Below are positions 39,293 through 48,734 of a DNA stretch of 64,000 nt, piece by piece. This DNA is from Aurantiochytrium sp. KH105. Taxonomy: Eukaryota; Sar; Bigyra; Thraustochytrida; Thraustochytriidae. The position numbers and the translations under genes are program-made. The stretch spans positions 248,001-312,000 of the forward strand of contig BGKB01000004.1 in assembly GCA_003116975.1 (NCBI GenBank), given 5' to 3'. The notes beneath the pieces are model-generated. The model had not been told where the DNA came from and did no database searches. It saw nothing but the letters and a program-made list of their open reading frames with translations. Every line of letters starts with the position of its first letter. Within the stretch, counting starts at the first letter, position 1.

Positions 39293-39628
39293 TCTGCGCG
39301 CGGCGGCTCGACGCGCGTCTTGGGCGCCAGAGTGGCGCGGAGCTGGGTTCCACGACGCGCGCGAGAGGCGAGGAGCTGCTCGCGCGGGAGGACCTCGAGC
39401 GCGCGCGGCAGGAGCAGCAGGAGGCGGGAGAGGAATAGGAACAGGGAAATATAGTAGAGGAGGCCGCCTCGAACCGGGTCCGCGCGGCGCGGCGTTGACA
39501 CTGTCTTGAGTGGAGAAAAGTCTGCCTCCGACGAAGTCTGCCTGCTTGCTTGCCGGTGCTGGAGCTGCGCGAACAAGAGAAAGAGCAGCACGCGCACGAG
39601 GAGGACGAGGAGAGAAGGGGGGATAACG

Positions 39629-41602
39629 ATGAGTAGAATGCGTGTGTCAACGACGCTTGCGGGGCTGATGCTCGCGACGGTATTAGTGTTGGCGCAAGCG
39701 CAAGTCGGAAATGACATCGAAACCTGCGGGCTGTCTGGCGACGACGCAGCGTGTACCGACGAACAGCTCTTAGAGCAGCTTGAGGAACTCGAACAAGTGG
39801 AACAACATGAAGAGGACCCTGACGCAATCAAGAAATACTCAGACTACAAAGAGGAAGACTATCCACCGTATCGAAGGCGAGAGAGCGAATCGTTGGAAGA
39901 ATGGCGAGAGCGCCGCGCGCGAGAACAACTGGAAGCCGCCAAGGAAAAGGTACGCAAGAGAAGGGAAGAGCGAGAAGCCAATCAGACGGAGGTGAATGGG
40001 TTCTTTCGACGCACTCTCGGTTTGCCCCTTCATGACATTCGTTTCACACTCGGCCTCGGTGTCTTCATGTCAATCTTTGTCTTCTTTATGAACCTCGCGT
40101 ACCAATACGAGGTTGACCGGAAAAATGATCCCGAAGGAAAGCGAGAACAAGCATCGGAGAACCATATGCATTCGCTCGCAGCGTTGCATCTCTTTCGGGA
40201 GCAAGGGCCGGTCTGGGTCCCTCTTGATATTCTCAATCGCATCGAAAACATTCTCTATGAAGACCTGTACGACTGGAAAGACGGGTACAGCCAGGACGGC
40301 TCACTTTTGGTAGACCTTGGCTTCCTTTTGCGTTTTTATCGCGCGAGTCGGCGCCGCGAAGGCTTGCAAGCTCTACGTCGACGCCAGCGTTTCCATCAAG
40401 GACAACTGCAGCCTGGTCCGCAGCTTCGAGGCGGTGCACAATGGCATGCTGATGAGACGAGTATTCTCGGAACTGCGTACCGCGTCAATAAAACGCTGCG
40501 CTCGCGCGGCGCATTGACACTGCGACTTCTCGTTCACGGACCCGATTCCAAGGATGATGTATTGCTGGACGAAGAGGACATGCGCGTTGTCGTGGACCAC
40601 TTGACCCAGACGCTGGTCATTTGTCTTTGCTCGTCGCAACGTGAGGAAATGCGGGACCTCGTTTCCTGCATGGCGCGCCATGTGCGTCGGCCCGAGACTT
40701 CTCTAAGTACGGTTGCAATGGCTCCTGGTTCCGAGCCAGTGTATGTCATCAAAGCGGTTGCAAAGAGATTGAAAAAACTGGAGGACAAGCTCCTTCGAGG
40801 CAAGGTGGCCGAGCTTATTCAGGAGTATGAAGATTTTCAAGTCCAAGTGACAGGTTGCGGTTTATGCGGATCCGTGGCAGTGGCCCTGGTCGCTGCAGTG
40901 TACGCAGTACCAGTAGGCGCACACCAAGAGTGGGCCTTTGTTGGAGACCGCAGGAAGCTTTCCGCCCTAGTCTTTGGCCCTGTGCCGGCCGTCGCGGGCC
41001 TACAAGAGTCTTCCGAGGCGACGGATCGCGTCATTTCCTTTATCAACGATGCCGACCTCTGGCCGCGGCTGACCCCAATGGCCCTGCGCAGGATTAAGCT
41101 TCTTTTTGCTGAGCTTGATAGCGTCGCGCCAGCATCTGAACGACTGGAACAATTGCTGGAAAAGACGACGGATCCAGAGTCACGAGATGCCGTGCGCGAA
41201 CTCGTGGACCAGCATTCCGGTATATTCACTCCCGTGAGCAACGAGGAGCAGAGTGTTCTCGACGGCATTCCTGACGTCCGACATGTGGGCCGCGTCATTG
41301 TTTTGCAACGGCAAATCGACAGATCTGATAGCTTTGCCAATCTTCAGGGGGAAGATGATCTCAATATTGATGACGAAGATGAGGATGCTGATCAAATCAC
41401 AGAGGAGGATAAAGATCTCGCTGACGAGGAGGAAGAAGAGGAAGGCGAAGAAGAGGCCCAAACAGAAGCCGTCAAGTTTGGGTGGCATGAGGTCAACGCT
41501 GGTACCGCGGCGCGTTTGAGTCTCTTTGCCGCAGCAGACTGCATTACCTGTCATGACGCAGTGAGGTATGAGGTGGCCTTGAAAAAAGCTGTCGACTGTT
41601 GA
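39629..41602 (+). CDS. signal-peptide, membrane-anchored class-3-lipase-like protein lacking the catalytic serine
   Basis: The protein is 657 residues from ATG 39629. Residues 1-24 (MSRMRVSTTLAGLMLATVLV...) form a signal peptide. An acidic/basic linker follows and one transmembrane segment at about 132-153 (LGLGVFMSIFVFFMNLAY). The second half follows the class-3 lipase order. A strand like MRVVVDHLTQTLVICL stands before the oxyanion region. VTGCGLCGSVAVAL occupies the elbow normally written GHSLGG. VFGPVPAV and ISFINDADLWPRLTP correspond to the acidic-residue region, and VGRVIVL to the late strand. At the nucleophile position there is Gly411 (GCGLCG), with Cys410 and Cys413 beside it. This looks like a pseudo-lipase. 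Residues encoded at about 40335-40490 read poorly in this frame (see finding), so that part of the protein may be wrong. Confidence 0.65.
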   Translation: MSRMRVSTTLAGLMLATVLVLAQAQVGNDIETCGLSGDDAACTDEQLLEQLEELEQVEQHEEDPDAIKKYSDYKEEDYPPYRRRESESLEEWRERRAREQLEAAKEKVRKRREEREANQTEVNGFFRRTLGLPLHDIRFTLGLGVFMSIFVFFMNLAYQYEVDRKNDPEGKREQASENHMHSLAALHLFREQGPVWVPLDILNRIENILYEDLYDWKDGYSQDGSLLVDLGFLLRFYRASRRREGLQALRRRQRFHQGQLQPGPQLRGGAQWHADETSILGTAYRVNKTLRSRGALTLRLLVHGPDSKDDVLLDEEDMRVVVDHLTQTLVICLCSSQREEMRDLVSCMARHVRRPETSLSTVAMAPGSEPVYVIKAVAKRLKKLEDKLLRGKVAELIQEYEDFQVQVTGCGLCGSVAVALVAAVYAVPVGAHQEWAFVGDRRKLSALVFGPVPAVAGLQESSEATDRVISFINDADLWPRLTPMALRRIKLLFAELDSVAPASERLEQLLEKTTDPESRDAVRELVDQHSGIFTPVSNEEQSVLDGIPDVRHVGRVIVLQRQIDRSDSFANLQGEDDLNIDDEDEDADQITEEDKDLADEEEEEEGEEEAQTEAVKFGWHEVNAGTAARLSLFAAADCITCHDAVRYEVALKKAVDC

Positions 41603-41960
41603 CTGTGTTTTTAGATTCATGATGTCAGAAAGGAATGTATACGATCGAATAGTATTGCAATGTACTACTAGAGAACCGATATTGCGACGGTGCAACTTGA
41701 GCATGCGATCCACATCGATAAAAGATGGAGTCTAAAAGAATGCCTGAAAGACAAGTCCCTTTGCTGGCCGACAAAAGGAAGACCCGAGTTTAGTTCTTGC
41801 ATGAGAGTCTCGATCATTGTCGTGCCACGAATGAAAGACGTTGTGTCTCGCTCGCAGTGACAAATGAAATACAGCAGAGTCTTGCACTGCTCAGATTAGG
41901 TCAGAACTAGACATTGCATTGTAAATTCTCAGATCATCTGAACGAGGGAGAAGAGTTGGC
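41603..41960. other. intergenic, convergent 3' region
   Basis: AT-rich DNA lies between the stop codons of the lipase-like gene and the shorter ARM-repeat gene. No coding signal is seen. Confidence 0.5.
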
Positions 41961-42956
41961 CTAGAGAAGGACGTTTGACATGGCATCCGCAATCGAGCTC
42001 AGATGAAATGTGACTGTCTCCATGGCGGATGTTTCGACGAGTTTTGATACGGTGAGCCCCGCTGTCGACAGCGATTCAAAACGATTTAAAGCATTCTCGA
42101 CGGCGTGCAAGGCGCCCTGATAACGAAGAATTATCTTCACAGACGGAATACGAGAGAGGATGCTGAGGACTCTGCACGCTTCCTCCTGAACATGCTTGCT
42201 CGCGGAATGCGCGCGCATCGCTGTGACGATTTCGCTTCCTACTCCAAGCTCTTGACCGAGAAACTTTGCGATGCGGTCTTTGACTGCGAGTTGATCGAGA
42301 ACTTTGCATGCGCTCCTTTGCAAGTTTTCGTTTTCCGGGTGTGCGCGCATGACAGCAACGATCTCGTTGCAAGTGTCAAAAGTGAGTGTCTCGTTGACAC
42401 CGTTATGAGCAAGATTCCAGAGTGTTCCGCATTCCTTCCTTTGGATCGCTGCAACCCCAAAATGCGCACGCGTGGCCGCGACGATCGCCTCGGTAGCCTC
42501 CAGGTCTTGCCCCAGAATCGCTTTGTTGCGGTCATTGGCTGCAAGACGTTCAAGTGCCCAGCATGCAACCTCTTGGACGTCTGCACTTCCGGGATGCATA
42601 CGCATGGCCGCAACGATCTCGTCACCGACCTCGAGCTCTCCTCCGAGGATCTCCTTGTTACGAACATTTGCTGCGAGAACCATAACAGCGAAGCATGCGA
42701 TTTCCTGAAGATTTGCGCTCCCCAGATGGTTACGCATGGCCGCGACGATGTCTCTGCCGACTTCGAGCTCTTGCCCGAGGGTCACCTTGTTGTGATCGTC
42801 GGCTGCGAGAACGACAAGAGAAGAGCATGCGTCTTCCTGAACATCTGCGCTCCCTGGATTGCTGCGCATAGCCGAAACGATTTCGGCGCTCAAGCGACCG
42901 AGGCCGTTCCTCTCAAATGGCAGAATTCCAATAAAAAGCCAAAAGAGAGAGCCCAA
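41961..42956 (-). pseudogene. ARM/HEAT-repeat protein, short paralogue without a clear start
   Basis: The frame is open from 42977 down to the stop at 41961 and encodes about 330 residues. It has six armadillo-like repeats of about 42 residues (for example EIVAAMRMHPGSADVQEVAC with LAANDRNKAILGQ) and a C-terminal block homologous to that of the neighbour (RYQGALHAVENALNRFESLS versus REQGALPAAESAADQFPSLS). There is no ATG before the one inside repeat 1 (42869). Either a 5' exon lies upstream or this is a 5'-truncated duplicate of the 14-repeat gene at 43486-45591. ARM repeats form a superhelix that binds protein partners. The reading frame itself is intact, so it may still be expressed. Confidence 0.6.
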
Positions 42957-43485
42957 GATGGTATACTCTGTCAGCTTTCAACACGTTCTCATGATCGCAG
43001 TACTTGATCCTCTCGATGGTCTCCAGCTGCGCCTGTGTTTCTTATTTGTTGTAGCGTTTCTGGAAGGTCGTCCAGGACATCCTCGCGGAGCCTTACTGCA
43101 AGTCGATCCATTGGTCCAGCTTTCACTGTGGGGCAGGCGTGACGATAATGCACATCACAACAGCACTTGGCGCGGACTGCAGCATGATTCGTCAGCAGCA
43201 AAAAGAGTCCATGACGATTGACTCAGCGGACAGACGCGCAGCATCATGTTTGACGAAGCCCAGCGGAAAGCGTACGAAACGTTCCGGTCCGAGTCTGGGC
43301 GGTACGAATTGGAACTGACGCATACGTGCAGAACTTTGCACTGCTCACTCAAAAAAACGAGACGCAAGTCAGGAAAGCACAGATGTATGAACTGATTTTA
43401 TTCGTCCAGAAAGGTCACGCTGGGCGCGATACGTTCCCAGTTGCAAAGCCAAGACGTTACACTCACAGTCAGCGCACACGAAGGC
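42957..43485. other. spacer between ARM-repeat paralogues
   Basis: About 530 bp containing one copy (43111-43149) of a degenerate sequence also seen at 46338-46376. Short open frames occur on the minus strand, but none is convincing as a 5' exon of the short paralogue. Confidence 0.5.
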
Positions 43486-45591
43486 CTAGTGTGCGCGTAC
43501 CTGCTTGGGAGACCTGTCCATTGCGGGATCTAAGTCGGATGAGTACTTTCGCTTTTTATCCACCACCGCTTCAAGCATTTCAACGGCGGACTGCGCAAAA
43601 GAAAGAGATGGAAATTGATCAGCAGCGCTCTCGGCTGCGGGCAAAGCGCCCTGCTCTCGAAGAAGTCTCCGCACAGACAAGTCCTGCGAAAGTTTGCATA
43701 GGGCTTCACAGGCTTGCGTCTGAACGGCCTCGTCTGTAGAGTGCGCGTGCATTGCGGCAACAATCTCTGCTCCAACTTCGAGCTTTCGCCCGAAGATCAC
43801 CTGATTGCGTTCGTTGGCTGCGATGTTCCCCAAAGCTTCGCATGCGTTGGCTTGGACGTTCGCGCTTTTGGTATGTGCGCGCATGGCCTCAACGATCTGG
43901 CTGCCGACTTCGAGCTCTTGACCAAGGAACGCTTCGCTACTGTTGCTGCATGCGAGTTTCCCCAGGGCTCCGCATGCAACTCTCTGTACCCCTTCACTTC
44001 CGATGTGTGCGCGCATGGCTGCGACGATTTCCTTGCCTACCTTGAGCTTTCTCCAAAGCATCTCACGGTTGCAAGTATCAAATGCGAGATTCCAAAGGGA
44101 CCCACATGCTCTCATCTGAACAGACGCACTCGCTGGATGCGCGCGCATGGCCGCAACAATCATGTTTCCGGCCTCGAGTTCTTGCCCAAGGATCGCCTTG
44201 TTGCGATCGTTTGCTGCGAGACTCCAAAGAGCTCCGCATGCATTGGCCTGAAGATTCGCTTGCGAGACATGTTCACGCATCGCTGCGACGATATGCTTGC
44301 CAACTTCGAGATTTTGTCCAAGGATCACCTTGTTGCGGGCATCATTAGCTGCGAGCTGCCAAAGAGCTCCACATGCATTCTCTTGCACACCTTTGCTGGT
44401 GAGATGCGCGCGCATGGCCGCGACGATCGCCTCACCGACCTGAAATTCTTGCCCTAGGATGACGTCATTCTTGTCGTTGGTTGCGATATTACGAAGCGCT
44501 TCACATGCAACCTCCTGGATGTCACCATTCCATATATGCGCGGTCATGGCCGCAACGATCACCTTGACGATTCCGAGCTTCTGCTCGAGAATCAGACAGT
44601 TTTGGTCATCAAGTGTGAGATTCATCAGACCTGCGCAAGCGGCGTATTGAACGGCTGAGCTCCCTGGATGCGCGCGCATGGCCGCGACGATATTTTCGCC
44701 GACCTCCAGCTCCTGCCCAAGGATCGCACGGTTGCTTTCGATGGATGCGAGATTCCAGAGAGCTCTGCATGCTTTTTCCTGGATGACTGCGCTTGTCAAG
44801 TGTGCGCTCATGGCCGCGAGGATCGCCTTGACAACCTCGTGCTTTTGTCCGAGAACCTTCTTGTTGCGTTCATTTTCTGTGAGACGCAGAAGAACGCTGC
44901 AGGCTTGCTCCTGGATGCTTGCGTTCCCAGGATGCGCAAGCATGGCCGCGACAATCTCCTTGTCAACCTCGAGCTTTTGACCGAGAATCTCCTTGTTGCG
45001 GTCCCAGGCCGCGAGACTTGAAAGGGCTTTGCATGCTTGTTCCTGAAGACTTGCGCTATCGGAATGCGCACGCATGGCCAAGACGATCTCCTTGCCGACT
45101 TCGAGTTCTTGCCCGAGGATCACCTTGTTGCGGTCATTGACTGCAAGATTGTAAAAGGTCATGCATGCCTTTTCCTGAAGACTTGGGCTCCAAGGATTTG
45201 CGCGCATGGCCGCGAGGATCTCTGTGCCGACGTTGAGCTCTTGCCCAAGAATCACCTTGTTGCGGTCGTTGGCTGCTAAATGACAAAGAGCTACACAAGC
45301 TTTTTCCTGGAAAATTGCAACTGCGCGATGCTCGCACATGGACGCAATGATCTCTTTGCCGACGTCGAGCTCCTGCCCCAAAATCAACTTGTTGTGGTCA
45401 TTTTTCGCTGCAAGAATTCCAAGAGTGTCACATGCCTGAGCCAGTACATCGTCACTTTTGCGGTGCGTACGCATGGTCGCAATGATCTCCCTGCCGGCCG
45501 CGACCTCCTGCCCAGAAGTTGCTTCATCGTTGGCGATTACGACGAGTCTTTCAATAGCTCGCCGCTTGGCGTAGCTCCCAAACAACCACAT
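43486..45591 (-). CDS. ARM-repeat protein with 14 repeats
   Basis: The protein is 701 residues from ATG 45591 (MWLFGSYAKRRAIERLVVIA). It consists almost wholly of about 14 armadillo-like repeats of about 42 residues with the consensus ACxALWxLAANDRNKVILGQELEVGKEIVAAMRAHPxSAxVQ. The regular spacing and strong similarity between units indicate expansion by internal duplication. A C-terminal cap (REQGALPAAESAADQFPSLS) and a basic tail (KKRKYSSD...SPKQVRAH) follow. These repeats stack into a solenoid for protein binding; partner and location are unknown. The basic KKRKYS cluster could be a nuclear signal. The short paralogue lies next to it on the same strand, so the locus arose by tandem duplication. 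Confidence 0.85.
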   Translation of the reverse strand: MWLFGSYAKRRAIERLVVIANDEATSGQEVAAGREIIATMRTHRKSDDVLAQACDTLGILAAKNDHNKLILGQELDVGKEIIASMCEHRAVAIFQEKACVALCHLAANDRNKVILGQELNVGTEILAAMRANPWSPSLQEKACMTFYNLAVNDRNKVILGQELEVGKEIVLAMRAHSDSASLQEQACKALSSLAAWDRNKEILGQKLEVDKEIVAAMLAHPGNASIQEQACSVLLRLTENERNKKVLGQKHEVVKAILAAMSAHLTSAVIQEKACRALWNLASIESNRAILGQELEVGENIVAAMRAHPGSSAVQYAACAGLMNLTLDDQNCLILEQKLGIVKVIVAAMTAHIWNGDIQEVACEALRNIATNDKNDVILGQEFQVGEAIVAAMRAHLTSKGVQENACGALWQLAANDARNKVILGQNLEVGKHIVAAMREHVSQANLQANACGALWSLAANDRNKAILGQELEAGNMIVAAMRAHPASASVQMRACGSLWNLAFDTCNREMLWRKLKVGKEIVAAMRAHIGSEGVQRVACGALGKLACSNSSEAFLGQELEVGSQIVEAMRAHTKSANVQANACEALGNIAANERNQVIFGRKLEVGAEIVAAMHAHSTDEAVQTQACEALCKLSQDLSVRRLLREQGALPAAESAADQFPSLSFAQSAVEMLEAVVDKKRKYSSDLDPAMDRSPKQVRAH

Positions 45592-47051
45592 GGCCGCGAC
45601 AGTCAATCTCTCAGCTGGTTCTTGACCGTACTACTAGATTTGGATTTGCTCGTTTGAATCGGACGGGACTCTGGTCGTCGGACGCTCTCTATGCCACGAT
45701 AGACTCGCAGCTTTCTCTACACACGACGTATACAGACAAAAACAAAAGTGGATTGCCGATAGTTGGTCAATAGTATGTGGATCGTGCTGCGTCATTGAGA
45801 TGCTGCGTGCACAGCGGGCGGATCTGCGCTGATCAGCTGAATACTATCCATTTCAGGGCCGCGAAAGCCGCTCGCGCGGGTCGAAAGCCGCCTCATGTCC
45901 AGTCTGGTCTGGACTCCGCTTCGGCCATCTGTGCTGGCCGTCCGCTCCATGAAATCTATTCTAGCTGACTGTGGGTCAAGCATGACCACAATCCTTTTCA
46001 GAAGAAGAATGTCCTGTTTGAAAGATTTCTTGCTGAGATCGACTCGATTCTGCCCAGGTTGTTAAATTGGCGCGGGCACAGCCCTGCTCGAATCCAGATT
46101 GCTCGAATAATGTCTAATGCGGCCGAGGAGCCGAGCATCAACTGGATGAGCCCCCACCTCTCCTAGCCAGTCATGCTGCCTCGCAGAGTCGGCAAAGGGC
46201 AGGAGAGCTTAGGTTCGCAGCGTGGAGCTTCGATGCCTTTTTAAAAATTGCTCATTGCAAATCCATGGAGGGTACATGTCCATCGAGAAGCCGTAGCAAA
46301 AGGTCCAGACATGCTTGGACTCGTCCCAATTGTTCCGTTGGTCAAGCTTCGACTGTGGGTCACGCGTGACGAAAATCCAATTTATTGGCAGCACCAGCAA
46401 GCAGTATGATGCAAAGGACGAAGGGCCGTTGCATAAAATCTAAGCAGGCTAACAATGGACTTCTACAAAAGGCCCGACACAAGATGTCTGATAACGCAGC
46501 GAGTTGATGGCGAGAGAATCATGAGTCGGGCAAGTCCTTCCCAGGGTCGTAGCAGGACAGTGGCAAGAGTAGCAAGCATGAGCAAATCGCACTCTTGCTC
46601 TCCAAGACCTGGAGAATGCTAGAGCATCTATGATGCGGGCGTTGTTCATTATGTGAATTTGAGGGATTTGGCATTGCTAGGGCCGCAATCATTGTCGGAA
46701 AAATCGCAATGCGTCTATAGGACCGTATTTGTAAAAGTAGATCAGGCGCTGAACTCTACTCTTCTTCTTTGCGACAGTTTCCTCATGCTTGAGGATTGTT
46801 GCTTGCGCTGCACTCACCTCTTTTCCTCGGCTTTGTGCGTAGAGAGAAGGTGAAAAAGGAAGAGCGAGGTACGCACACGTCTGCGACGTGACGCAGCTCT
46901 CATCCGACCAAAAGTGACAACCAAAAAATCACTTAGTAGGCCTACTACAATCACTCCATACGTTTGTTTTCACGTGGAAAGGGGAAAAAAGAAAAGAAAA
47001 GAAAAGAAAAGAAAAGAAAAGAAAAGAAAAGAAAAGAATGAGCAAGATTCA
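45592..47051. other. gene-free stretch with degenerate repeats
   Basis: About 1.46 kb with balanced base composition and no long frame. It carries two copies of a degenerate motif (45966-45992 and 46338-46376) also present at 43111-43149, and the GAAAA microsatellite before the cyclin stop. Minus-strand frames across the motif read DPQS or DPQSKLD. This may be the remains of an old dispersed element. Confidence 0.45.
46985..47037. repeat. (GAAAA)n microsatellite
   Basis: About ten GAAAA units end 14 bp before the cyclin stop codon on the opposite strand. On the cyclin transcript this is a (UUUUC)n run at the start of the 3' UTR. Confidence 0.9.
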
Positions 47052-48569
47052 TCAGGCTTGGTGAAGGTAGTCTTTGAAAATACAGGGAGCGGGCGCAGGC
47101 CCAGCGGCGACGAGGTCAATATCGGCGACGCAATCCGGAGTAACGACATCCTCTGCACGAAAGTACTCGGGAAAAACCTCCCGAACGTACTTGAGAAGAA
47201 TCGCCTTGCAGCTAGCAACGCGGCCCGGGTGCACAGCGCCAAGGCTGGTGCCTAGCGCGGTGCAGCGGCAATTGCAAATGTCGAATGCGCAGAGGAGGCT
47301 GGCTGTGGCCGTCTCGGAAGGCGAGAACTGCACAAAAACGTATTCGCAGAGAACAATCTCCAAAAAAGTCTCCGCGAACGAGAGCACCTTTTCTCGCAGG
47401 TTCCTGTCCACACTGTCAAAGTAGAGGATGAGGTGTCGCAAAAAGGCAAAGGGGGTAACGGGGTTGAGTTCCCAGGCAAGGACGCGCAGCAGTTCGAGTT
47501 CCATGAGGCGGATGTCGGACTCGAGGTAGATACCCTCGGCCAGGCCCTGGAGTTCTTGGATGCTGATGGGGCGCGTCTCGCAGAGTTTGGTGGCAATGAG
47601 GATCGCAGCCAATGCGACCAGTTGCAAAATGCACTTTTTCGTGCTCACGTGGCTTAGGTACCTGTCGACGTAGTTCATGGCTGTGGTGACCGTGCAGATG
47701 CCAATGTCGTACTCATCGACGAACTCGAACATCCACTCGAAGAGTCTCCGTCGCCACACCGGTCGCATGCCGTCCATCTGCACGGACTCGATGTAGTCGT
47801 CCTGAACTTGGTACCGTCGCTCGGTCTCGAGCATGAAAGCCAGGCGGTCCCGCAGCTCCTCGCGCTTGGGCACGAGTTGCGCCGCAAGTCCGCTCGAGGG
47901 CGCGTCGTTCTCAGCATCGAGACCTCCCTGCTCACAAAACAGGGCCTCGTGGGTTGCGGACTGTGCACCATGGCCTTCGGATGCCGCCAGATCCTCCTCA
48001 TGTCCGACTTGAGGTCTGTTTTCCTTGCTCGAGGATGCAGAGGCCGAGGACGTGGACAGATTGCCCGAAGCGGTCAGTTCCGGGCCAACGTGAAAGGCGG
48101 GGGCGGAGCTGGTGTTGTTCAGAGACGACAGCGATGAAAAGGTCGATGCATCGAGATCCTCGCGAGTAAGGGGGGCGGCAGCAAAGCCGCTCTCCTTCAG
48201 GTCGCGCGCGGAGGCAGCGAGGTACACTTCTTCGTCTCGGTTTTTCGAAAAATCGTTGTGGTTGTCGCAGTCGCCATCCTCTTCGACATAGCCGTCGTCT
48301 TCGCGGAGAAGTGCGTCGATCTCGGCGTGATCCACAAAGAAATCGTGTTCGCCGCCGTTGGTCGGTGTCGAGGTCGGCGTCGGATCTCGGTGCGTGCGTC
48401 CATCGGGGCGTTGGGCAAGCCTAGTGAGCGGTTTGCGCACAACGCCGCGATCTCCACGCGCGTGCGCATGGCTCTTCCACGTTCGCGCGGTCTTGCCGTT
48501 GGCCTCGGCTGCCGCGTGGACGGCCTCTCGGCTGTCAACAAAGTTCGTCATGCCTCGACCGTTCGACAT
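47052..48569 (-). CDS. cyclin (D/B-like cyclin box)
   Basis: The protein is 505 residues from ATG 48569 (MSNGRGMTNFVDSREAV); the longer upstream frame has no ATG and is Arg-rich. Residues 1-235 are disordered, acidic and Ser-rich. The N-terminal cyclin box starts around 245: MRPVWRRRLFEWMFEFVDEY and TTAMNYVDRYLS, then KLCETRPISIQEL, with the Arg and Lys/Glu residues that contact a cyclin-dependent kinase. A C-terminal cyclin fold follows from about 375. The MNYVDRYLS and FEWM pattern is closest to D-type cyclins of plants and protists. A near-match to the retinoblastoma-binding LxCxE motif occurs (LFCEQ, 210-214) with Gln in the last place. It should activate a CDK in cell-cycle control. Confidence 0.9.
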   Translation of the reverse strand: MSNGRGMTNFVDSREAVHAAAEANGKTARTWKSHAHARGDRGVVRKPLTRLAQRPDGRTHRDPTPTSTPTNGGEHDFFVDHAEIDALLREDDGYVEEDGDCDNHNDFSKNRDEEVYLAASARDLKESGFAAAPLTREDLDASTFSSLSSLNNTSSAPAFHVGPELTASGNLSTSSASASSSKENRPQVGHEEDLAASEGHGAQSATHEALFCEQGGLDAENDAPSSGLAAQLVPKREELRDRLAFMLETERRYQVQDDYIESVQMDGMRPVWRRRLFEWMFEFVDEYDIGICTVTTAMNYVDRYLSHVSTKKCILQLVALAAILIATKLCETRPISIQELQGLAEGIYLESDIRLMELELLRVLAWELNPVTPFAFLRHLILYFDSVDRNLREKVLSFAETFLEIVLCEYVFVQFSPSETATASLLCAFDICNCRCTALGTSLGAVHPGRVASCKAILLKYVREVFPEYFRAEDVVTPDCVADIDLVAAGPAPAPCIFKDYLHQA

Positions 48570-48630
48570 CCTCGCATCGACAGCCTTGGGCGCGTGGGTC
48601 CGGGACGGGGCGAGAAGAGAGAGAAGAGAA

Positions 48631-48653
48631 GGGGGGGGGGGGGGGGGGGGGGG
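48631..48653. repeat. poly-G run of 23
   Basis: Twenty-three consecutive G lie 62 bp upstream of the cyclin start codon (poly-C on the cyclin strand). Length is probably unreliable in the assembly. Confidence 0.9.
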
Positions 48654-48710
48654 CAGGAGACTAGAAACGCCACCCGAACCTGGCTCTCGCCAGCGCACGA
48701 GGCCTCGGCC

Positions 48711-48734
48711 TCGCTCGCTCGCTCGCTCGCTCGC
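48711..48734. repeat. (CTCG)n microsatellite
   Basis: Six or so CTCG units in the 5' region of the cyclin gene. Confidence 0.85.

Larger units (their letters stand above)
38725..39628. promoter_or_regulatory. divergent 5' region with two short tandem repeats, no gene seen
   Basis: About 900 bp of GC-rich DNA between the RING gene and the lipase-like gene. It holds a 12-bp repeat and a GGCGGTCGCGGT repeat, listed separately. Frames through the repeats (for example VQTQVQTQVQ) are products of the repeats. Confidence 0.5.

Noticed and set aside
42105-45657. Plus-strand frames of 100-300 residues antisense to the ARM genes
   Set aside because: They repeat with the same period as the ARM units and are mirror products of them.
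46040-46110. Possible tRNA because of a GCTCGAATCC T-loop-like sequence
   Set aside because: No matching acceptor, D or anticodon stems could be found around it.
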